Below are positions 56,560-64,000 of a DNA stretch of 64,000 nt, in pieces (the first letter of the stretch is position 1; each line of letters begins with the position of its first letter). The translations under genes and the position numbers were made by a program. The stretch comes from Ostrinia nubilalis (lineage: Eukaryota > Arthropoda > Insecta > Lepidoptera > Crambidae). Location of the stretch: NCBI RefSeq assembly GCF_963855985.1, contig NC_087109.1, positions 8,204,001 to 8,268,000 on the forward strand, read 5' to 3'. The notes beneath the pieces are model-generated. The model did not search any database. It was given only the letters and a program-made list of their open reading frames with translations, and was not told the origin of the DNA.

Positions 56560-59500
56560 TTAATCAAAAGAGTTTTCATTCTGTAAGGAATTTACCTCTT
56601 CTTCTGGTGTACCGGACTCGGTGATCCTCACCTCGCCTGAAAGAGATACCATATTAATATTTATCTGCCATTTAAATTCCTTCTCCAACTACTAGGTACC
56701 TATTTATTTATCATTCTCCTACATTGAAAAGTACAGTGGTGGGCCACAGTTCCATCTACCATCTCTGTTTTGTCTTTGCGATAGAGCAAGGTGACATGAC
56801 GGGTGATAGCTGGAACTGTGGCACACTGTAGCTTGCTTGATGTTGAGATGTGAATAGAGAATAATAAGGTCCTAAGAAATCTGAAATAAAAATCATATTA
56901 TGTAAAAGTCTTACTTTTCTGTCGAGTCGACTCCAACTTTTCGGGTTGCTGAAATAAAAAGTTTTAGGCGTGAAAACTGTACAGTATACCTACTTTTAGG
57001 AAGCAAACTGAACATATCGAAAACTTAAAATCTCTTTATTACCATGTCTACGAGGCTGGGCTTGTAATATTTAGAACTGAGTTCTTTCTCGCTTTGATCA
57101 GTCCCGATGCCGGGCGCGCTCGCTGTTGAGAATAAGTTAAGTTACAGCATAGATAGATAGAACTTACACTAAATACCTTGGCATGGCTGCAATAAAACTA
57201 CCACCTAACCAAGGAGTCGCCAAGTTCAAACTACAATTTTGTAAGTAAATACATAATTGTCGTCTCTCTCGAAAAACTATATTTGGTTGTATCGGATCTA
57301 ATGCAGTGTGTGTACTTCGCAAAATGCATGTGTAGGAAAACCTACACATTGTGTGTCAAAACCGTGATATCATCATTTCAGCCATAGGACGTCCAACTGC
57401 TGAACATAAACCTCTCCCAATGATTTCCATTTTGATCGATCGATTGGACCGTGATATCAACTGGTTTTCAATCCCAATCTTAAATCAATAAACAACTCAC
57501 ACGTCTGCTTCCCCCACATAGACTCTCTATAGTTCACTCTCCTTGCATTCCCGCGTCGCCGCTTGCGCCCGCGCCGCGCTACCGCGCCACGAGAGTCGCT
57601 TGACAGCTTGCGGACCACTTTGTGGTACAGGCAGCGGGAGGACACGTTGGAAACCTGGGTTGGTGATGCAAATTGAACCTTAATGCTCAGAGCTTAGATC
57701 CATCCTTGGTTAGAGCCTAAACGTACTACTACAAACAACAATAGCTGGCTGAATCTTGCATTGTCAAGTTCCTAGGGAGAATAAGGTTCGTCTGCGGACT
57801 GGATTTGCTCATAGGATTCCAAATGAAAGAGAACGGTATGCCACGTCTTTTGCATGAGCATGAGCTAATGTCACCAAGAAGATAGCTCAGTGATCTACGG
57901 AGATAGATTGCACATCTTCAGAATAGAAGAACGCTAAGGTATATTCTATGTGTCCACCTGCGGCAGGCATGCACCAGTTAAGTTTCACATTAGGTATGTC
58001 ACATCACAAGTAGGTAACTGTTATTTACATAGAAGTATCTTAGCACGAATTAAGCCATCAACCAATCTTATCAAAAAGAACCAACCAGTTCGCACTGCAA
58101 GTCATCCAGCTCGTCTTCCATGATGTCTAGCTCATCCGCATCCTTGGCTGGGACGATGAGCAGCATGGTCTCGGGGCAGGAGTTGGACACCATCAGCTGG
58201 GAGGACTTTGGGAAGATCAGGCGGTGGGCTGTCCTGTGAATCATCGTCATCATTTCAACCGCAGGATGTTCACTACTAATCACAGACCTCCCCCAATGAT
58301 TTCCAGATTGGTTAGATATTGGGTATTTTATTCGTTTCAGTCAAAGGATTACAAAGGCCTACCAAGGATTTCCGCAACAACCGATCCTGCGCAGCCTGCA
58401 TCCAGGTGCTTCCCGCTTTGTATTTATTGAAAGTCTACTCTTGCCTGGTCTAATCATGCAGGTACAGGTAACATTTTGTGTGTGTTGCTTGGGCGTGTTT
58501 CATAGCATAGTAATGAAGAATACGCTATTACCTACCTGGGTATGTAACAAGGAGGCTGGAACACTTCCCGAGTGGCCATATCTTGACAGACCCCGTCAAT
58601 CAGAATTATGTCCTCCATCAGCTCATTTACCACAAATACCTGGAACATTTGGAATCAAATGGTAGGTTCGTAGGTAGGTATATCCTAGCGTTCTATGGAG
58701 TGAAGTTATGGAGTAAGTTGTAGTTGACTTCAAGTAGATGAATTATTACTTGCAGATAATGTCACCATGTAAACTACCATCATTTTTATCTTAAACGCAA
58801 AAGGCTGCATACCTTGAATGCTTTAAGGCACGGCACAAACGCATGCTCCAATCTCATGCTCAGTTTCTCCACCGACCAGCCGTGGTAAGCCGGCACCGTC
58901 GGCAGCACCATCATCGCCAGCTTTATGCCGATCTCTCGCCACATCGCTGCTTCCAGACTGGATGAAATGAGCTTTATAAGACAGTAGTCTTAAGGCTTCC
59001 ACAGACCAAACGCAGGTCAGAAGCAGTGCGGGTCAGTTGCAGCGCGGCTGAGGCACACTGAAAGCAGCGCAGTTTCAAAGCAATTGCAACGCGGGCGGTT
59101 GTCAAAAATTTAAATATTCGAAAACCGCTTTCAACGTGCTGCTACCGCCCTGCGTCCGGTGTGTCATGCTAATATGGCCGCCCATTGTAATACAACGGCG
59201 CGGGCCCGCGTTCGCGCCGCTTCTGTCCCGCACCCGCGCCGCGGCGCCGCCTCGTTTGTATTTCGGCAGTTGCAGTTCGGCGCGGTTGGAGCGCGGGCCC
59301 GCGTTCAAATTTGGTGTGACATACTTCAAAGAGTTTCTTGTATTACAACTTGCGCGGGCCCGCATTCAAACTGCGCTGCTACTGCCCCGCGTTTGGTCTG
59401 CCCAAGGCTTTAGAGATCAGATTAGGATGTGTCAACTTAAAATGTTGAAGTGAACTGTCGAGGTTTAACCCAGAAGATAAATACATAGTAGGATTCAATT

Positions 59501-62500
59501 TCCACTGGCATAATTTATTTGTAAGCCAGCACTGTGGGCAGCACCATTATCGCCAGCTTTATGATAATCTCTCGCCACATAAGCTCGAAACCGGAGTCTT
59601 CGGTTCAATTGGAAAAAGTTGTTTAATTGAAAAATTTGTGATTTTTTATACCTACAAAAAATCCTTGGTCTAAATGCATCAAAACAATGGAATTACAATC
59701 CTTATACCCCATGATAGGATGCGGAGCCAGGTTGAAGGCCTCCTTGATGATCGGCATGGTGATGTAATAGGCCTGCACGGCGGAGTCGCAGCGCACCGTG
59801 TAGTTGTAGGGGCGACTCGTCAGCACCTTGTTGAATGAAATCATGTCATAAAAGGAGACTTTACTTTGGGGTTTTTTTTATCCACAACGAGGAAACTTTT
59901 GGCCTGCATCCTGCATCTCACGTGCTTGATGTAAAGTGATAATCAGGATGCGAGCTTCACCCGGAATCCTCAACCATAGTGGAATATCTATCTTACCTCT
60001 AACTGCCGAAACGCCCGGAACAAACAAGGCTGTATCTTATCTTTAATAAAGATTATTAAAAAAAAGCACTGACTGAACGCAACTGCTGGTGTGATGGCGA
60101 AAGACAGGTATGATGGTGGTAGCTAGCCAGCTGCTTGAAATCTATCTAGGTATAGGTCGCGTAGCGAGAGTTATGAGACCATCAACACAATCAACGATTT
60201 TTATCCTATCCAACTTACCATCAGGTGAGATACAGGCCAAGAGCTTCTTCGTTGTGGATAAAAAAAAAAACCAGTATCGGCATCAAGATTAATTGCTTTT
60301 TAAGCTTTAGCACAATCAAATACAAAACAACTTATTTACAAGAATGTTACTTATCTACTTATTGACTAAAAGCACTAACCCCCAGTACTCCAATGGCATT
60401 TCCCGACACTATGTAGTCCTGACTGGGGTCTCCGAACTTCAGGTCGGTCAGGAACTCGTAGTTGGGTATGGCCTCGTCCATGTCTCCCTCTGGTGGCTCG
60501 TACGTGGCTTCCAGCAGGCCGGAGACCAGTATGTAAAGGCCTTTAGGCTCGTCGCCTAAACAGAAACTTATATGTAGGAACTACTAGACACGTGCTGGTT
60601 GTGTGTGCTAACTCGATTATTCGATATTGCGAATGATGAGGTGGACTAAACCCACTAATATAGATTGTTTCATCCACGAAGACGCGCCCCACCATTCTTC
60701 CGCTAATGTTGAGTGTTATCGGTACACGCTAAATAATTATCAAAGAGGGCACACGTACACTACAATAATAACGCTCGGATTGCTCGTATCCTTAGATCAT
60801 AGTCTATGATCTGAGCTCGTATCTAACTCCCCGCACCCCGCGCTCCCCTCCACCAAAAATTGGTGGGGCGCGTCTTCGTGGATGAAAGAAACGATCTATT
60901 AATTACTAAGTATATTGTACAAAAATTATTTTTAAAAAATGTGTACTTAATGCAACCTTTGGGTGCTTTGGATCACGCAGATAAATATTAGGTAGGTACA
61001 ATTTCAATTTGTTAATGACGACAAAAACTAATCTGTACCTCGTGAGATGAGAATATCGTTGTAATTATAGTTCATAATTTCCGAGTTTTCCAGAAAGAAA
61101 TCCGCTGCTCTCTCGTTGCCTTGTAGCCAGGAGACGGCCCGAAGTTGAGTCTATTTGAAAATCATAATTAAATTTAAAAACGCAAAGGAACTTCCCTAGC
61201 TTCGGCTTAATTTTTAATTTATTTTTAATTTAATTTAGTAGCTTCGCCGATAACCGAGTGATAAATACCTAAACAAAGTTCAATCAAGATTCATACTTGA
61301 GTATAAATTCTACTACTTACTTCAGGTGAAGACGGTGCAACTAGACTGCCCTTATGTCGGCACATTTGAACTTTCTCCTGTATCGCATTTACTAATAAAC
61401 GATATTCCATTTCATCTAGGAAACCTGTTGAATAACAATTTTGTATGGTCATGGAAAATGATGAAAAAAAAATTTACGTAGAAAATGTGGCGCCCAACGT
61501 GGTGTTTCTTATTTTTGTAAATATTCATGTATACTTGAACTCTTATCATAATAAGTGAGAGACTTAATGATAGATAGTATTAGTAACCTTCTTCCTTCAG
61601 CTGCATAGCGTCCAGCATCATGATGTTCAGGGTGGAGGTAGTGGCTTGGCGGGTCTTCACAGTGATGGCGGTCCACGGCCGGTCTCTTTGGAGGAGTCCC
61701 AGCTGACGCGTCACTGCTAAACTGTACCCATTATATCTAAGCACTACGAATAACTAAGTCCAAATCCAAATAACTAACAAGTCATTAATACGTAATTTAA
61801 TCTCACTAATTTTATAAGAGGAAAGATTTGTTTGTATTGAATAGGCTCCGAAACTACAAGATCGATTTTAAAAAATTTTTCACCATTTAATTCTACATCA
61901 TTTCAGTACGAAGTTCGCCGGGTCAGCTAGTGTGTTATAAATAATGTAGGTAAAGAATACGAGTGGGAAACAAGTCTGACGTCTGTTTTCTTCGAAGTTG
62001 AATCAGAATATTTTTTAGCCAGTTTCAGAATATAAATCCTGGATTCATGATAATAGTACCTACTAGGTACCAATAAATGAAGTGGAAAAAAACAAACGAA
62101 TCATTAGAAGAGATATTTACCGATCTGCTTCCAACCTTGCATTCAAGGTTTCCTGTATCTGCTTGTTATCTACCAGCTGGGGCAGCAAGTTGCATACTTC
62201 CTGCTCTCCTGTGACGAAACCCTGATAACAACAATAGTTATAGCGAATATACTCGTAGATAGACAAAGTAGGTACTTGCAGCTAGGTAACTTCATCAAGT
62301 GTCAGAAACAACACCACCAGGCCAAACGGCTATCCAACAAAGCTTAGTCCAGTCATTTGATCCAATACGGGGATATTGAAAACATAACCCTCCTTTTGGC
62401 GCAGTCGGGTAAAAACCTGCTATTATGCGCCATTTTTCCAATATGGCGGCGCACGCGGCAACGATACGAGGGCGCAAAGTTGTAATTAAAGAGCATTTAT

Positions 62501-64000
62501 GACCAATTTTCAAAACTCCCGGAAAACATTCCAGGTAAAACTACCAAATGACTGGACTATAAGGATATTTATAAGGGGATTAGGTATTACCTTTCCGACG
62601 TCATAGCCATAGGCTAGCTGGATGTCTATCATCCGATCTATGTATGCCATGATTTTTGGAACTGACACCCTGAAATCACCAAAACGTTAAAGCTTCGACA
62701 AAACCAAGGCGAGCTTGCATCGGCGATGGCGATCATTGCACGTCCATAGATCGCCGCAACTAATGACAGAACGCGTTGAAGTGAACTCATCGCTACAAAT
62801 TGAGAGGTTTTGTATAGTCCGAAGATTGTGATGATACAATAGGATAAAAAACCTTTACCGAGCCAACTTGCAAAGCCTAAGAAACCGCAGCATCCTTAAC
62901 AGTTTCGTAGCAGTCAGGACGCTTGAATTGAAGTTGTTCCACTTGTCCCAAGGAGTCACAGTGTCTACTATGTCCAATGCTAAGTCTGCAAGAAAATAAA
63001 TATTAACAGCATTGTTGTGTTCCGGCAGTTAGAGGTAAGATAGCCAGTTCCTCCGTGGTTGAGGATTCCGGGTGAAGCTCGCTTCCACCTACGGCCTGAT
63101 CGTCACTTACCATTAGGTGAGATACAGGCCAAGAGCTTCCTCGTGGTGAAAAAAAAAATTTTTTTTTCACTCAATATCAATATTAATAAGGCAAGTGCCT
63201 TTATCTTTGTCATAGTTTGATCAGTTTTACTCACTTAAATTTCTTCTGAAAATAAGCTACCTGTACAAACATCAAGACCTCACAGCAACTTGTCTCATCA
63301 GTGTAAGTAGGTAAGGGAAAACTAATAGAGAAAGAACACAGTACTGACCACCAGTAGCCATCGCAATAATGAAGAAGTCCAGCTTGTTCCAGTGGGACTT
63401 GAAGTACCCACAAACGCCGAATGCAATCATTTTTAAGATCATCTCGAATACGTAGATGATGTAGAAGAATCTGAAAAATTTATTAGATCCACCAGCTTTG
63501 CCCCATGTCTAGTGTAAGTAGGTAAGTATTTCAGGAGTCAAACAAATGCATCTAATTTGGTCAGAACAGAAATTTAGAAAAAGCTTAACATGCACCAAGC
63601 GCCAAGGCTAATAAGGATGATTAAAAATTAACACTATCTGCTATGCTAGCACTGGTACCTGAAGGCGTAATGGACTATACAATAGCCACATTTAAAAAGT
63701 ACGTAGCTGCTAAAAAATCTAAATTCTAGAAGATAATCCTGAAACACTTACAAGTTCAACCCCTTAATGACGTGCGTGTAAATCTTAGCCGGCGACTTCA
63801 TGGCCACCTCGCAGAGTATCACGGGAGTGTTACACAGGATCATCAGGTAGATGAACATGTCAAACCACACGCTGGTCACGATCCGGTAGCAGCGCTGGCG
63901 CAGCGGATGGCGGGGCACTTGAGCGTTCGCCGCTTCGGGCGTCATGACGTTTACCAGCTTGTGACGTAACCAGACTGCGTGTGCCTGGTGATAAATTACC
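56560..64000 (-). CDS. SLC9C-type (sperm NHE-like) sodium/proton exchanger, C-terminal part
   Basis: Minus-strand exons: 64000-63752 (continues off the window), 63470-63349, 62985-62859, 62669-62591, 62221-62121, 61721-61588, 61424-61321, 61150-61039, 60555-60380, 59826-59708, 58957-58813, 58639-58536, 58233-58086, 57654-57501, 57122-57043, 56948-56915 and 56636-56560. They give 687 codons in one frame. A voltage-sensor-like domain comes first: S1 (FDMFIYLMILCN), S2 (FFYIIYVFEMILKM), S3 (KLDFFIIAMATG) and S4 (LLRMLRFLRLCKLAR, five charges every third residue). The family hinge AYGYDVGKGFVTGEQEV and a helical linker follow. Next is a cyclic-nucleotide-binding-like domain (about 61150-59708), then a helical region and an acidic/basic tail. 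SLC9C1 proteins act in the sperm flagellum as voltage-gated Na+/H+ exchangers. The transporter half is outside the window. The donor after 58086 (GTTGGT) is weak; reading through would stop at 58071. Confidence 0.88.
57370..57441 (-). repeat. RTE LINE tails in SLC9C introns
   Basis: CATCATTTCAGCCATAGGAC ... CTCTCCCAATGATTTCCA is the inverted RTE 3' end. Similar fragments lie at about 58246-58310 and 58333-58425. All are short and 5' truncated. Confidence 0.65.
58991..59412. mobile_element. GC-rich TIR element in the SLC9C intron
   Basis: Ends TTAAGGCTTCCACAGACCAA and, on the other strand, TAAAGCCTTGGGCAGACCAA, both running on into ACGC. The interior is strikingly GC- and CpG-rich, with GCGCGGGCCCGCGTT-like palindromes at about 59200, 59298 and 59354. 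Several overlapping open frames result from composition only. Confidence 0.65.
59518..59585 (-). repeat. Partial copy of SLC9C exon 58957-58813 in the upstream intron
   Basis: On the minus strand, TATGTGGCGAGAGATTATCA and AAAGCTGGCGATAATGGTGC repeat the codons for MWREIGIKLAMMVLP of the exon at 58957-58813, at about 88% identity, about 630 bp upstream in the transcript. It has neither acceptor nor donor. Confidence 0.75.

Noticed and set aside
59102..59453. Three overlapping frames of 84-105 codons
   Set aside because: They arise from the GC-rich transposon at 58991-59412 in an SLC9C intron; there is no domain and the frames run on both strands.
1..64000. CRISPR arrays, bacterial operons or riboswitches
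   Set aside because: The regularly repeated motifs (ATTACC, CACGAAGGTGA, GAATATTCTC) lie inside terminal-inverted-repeat elements with target duplications, and the genes are spliced; the DNA is eukaryotic.

Overview
The window is eukaryotic nuclear DNA from an insect, almost certainly a moth or butterfly. It is AT-rich, with short phase-coded exons in long introns. It carries many copies of the lepidopteran RTE-type LINE 3' end (products resembling [14 protein letters not shown]), R1-like LINE remnants, the AGGGTTCCGTAG repeat family and TACCTACC microsatellites. No bacterial-style operon, CRISPR array, rRNA or functional tRNA gene was seen. All gene models were assembled by eye from splice sites, reading phase and family similarity.

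Layout. (1) About 1-10,074 (+): a secreted WAP-domain gene whose first exon lies left of the window. Its intron 3 holds an array of broken copies of exon 3. (2) 11,970-30,461 (+): a probable paralogue with the same exon phases, spread over 18 kb and full of transposons. Exons 3-4 (29,843-30,461) are clear; exons 1-2 are inferred. (3) 35,198-51,775 (+): a complete PTPDC1-like dual-specificity phosphatase gene with two alternative first exons and 11 shared exons (608 aa from the upstream start). (4) 52,570-53,373 (+): a two-exon DAP1 gene of 101 aa. (5) 64,000-56,560 (-): the last 17 exons (687 aa) of an SLC9C-type sodium/proton exchanger, covering the voltage sensor, a cyclic-nucleotide-binding-like domain and the tail; the transporter domain lies beyond the right edge.

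The rest is mostly transposable elements. Several have ends and target-site duplications that can be read directly: four hAT-type elements with 8-bp duplications, a piggyBac-like element in TTAA, a 264-bp TA-flanked palindromic MITE present twice, and many foldback elements. Two groups look undescribed. One is a pair of elements (1,472-3,875 and 23,811-25,913) with CGGTCATTCTC-type ends, 4-bp duplications and internal arrays of an ATTACC motif. The other is a pair of inverted copies (23,711-29,732 and 40,060-41,597) with TGGGTA ends and clustered CACGAAGGTGA motifs. The second copy acts as an empty site for insertions nested in the first.

The most unusual host-gene feature is that three unrelated genes carry partial copies of their own exons in the neighbouring intron. 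Most copies keep the splice donor and lose the acceptor. The genes have no obvious shared pathway. The WAP pair are tandem paralogues, while PTPDC1, DAP1 and SLC9C are simply neighbours.
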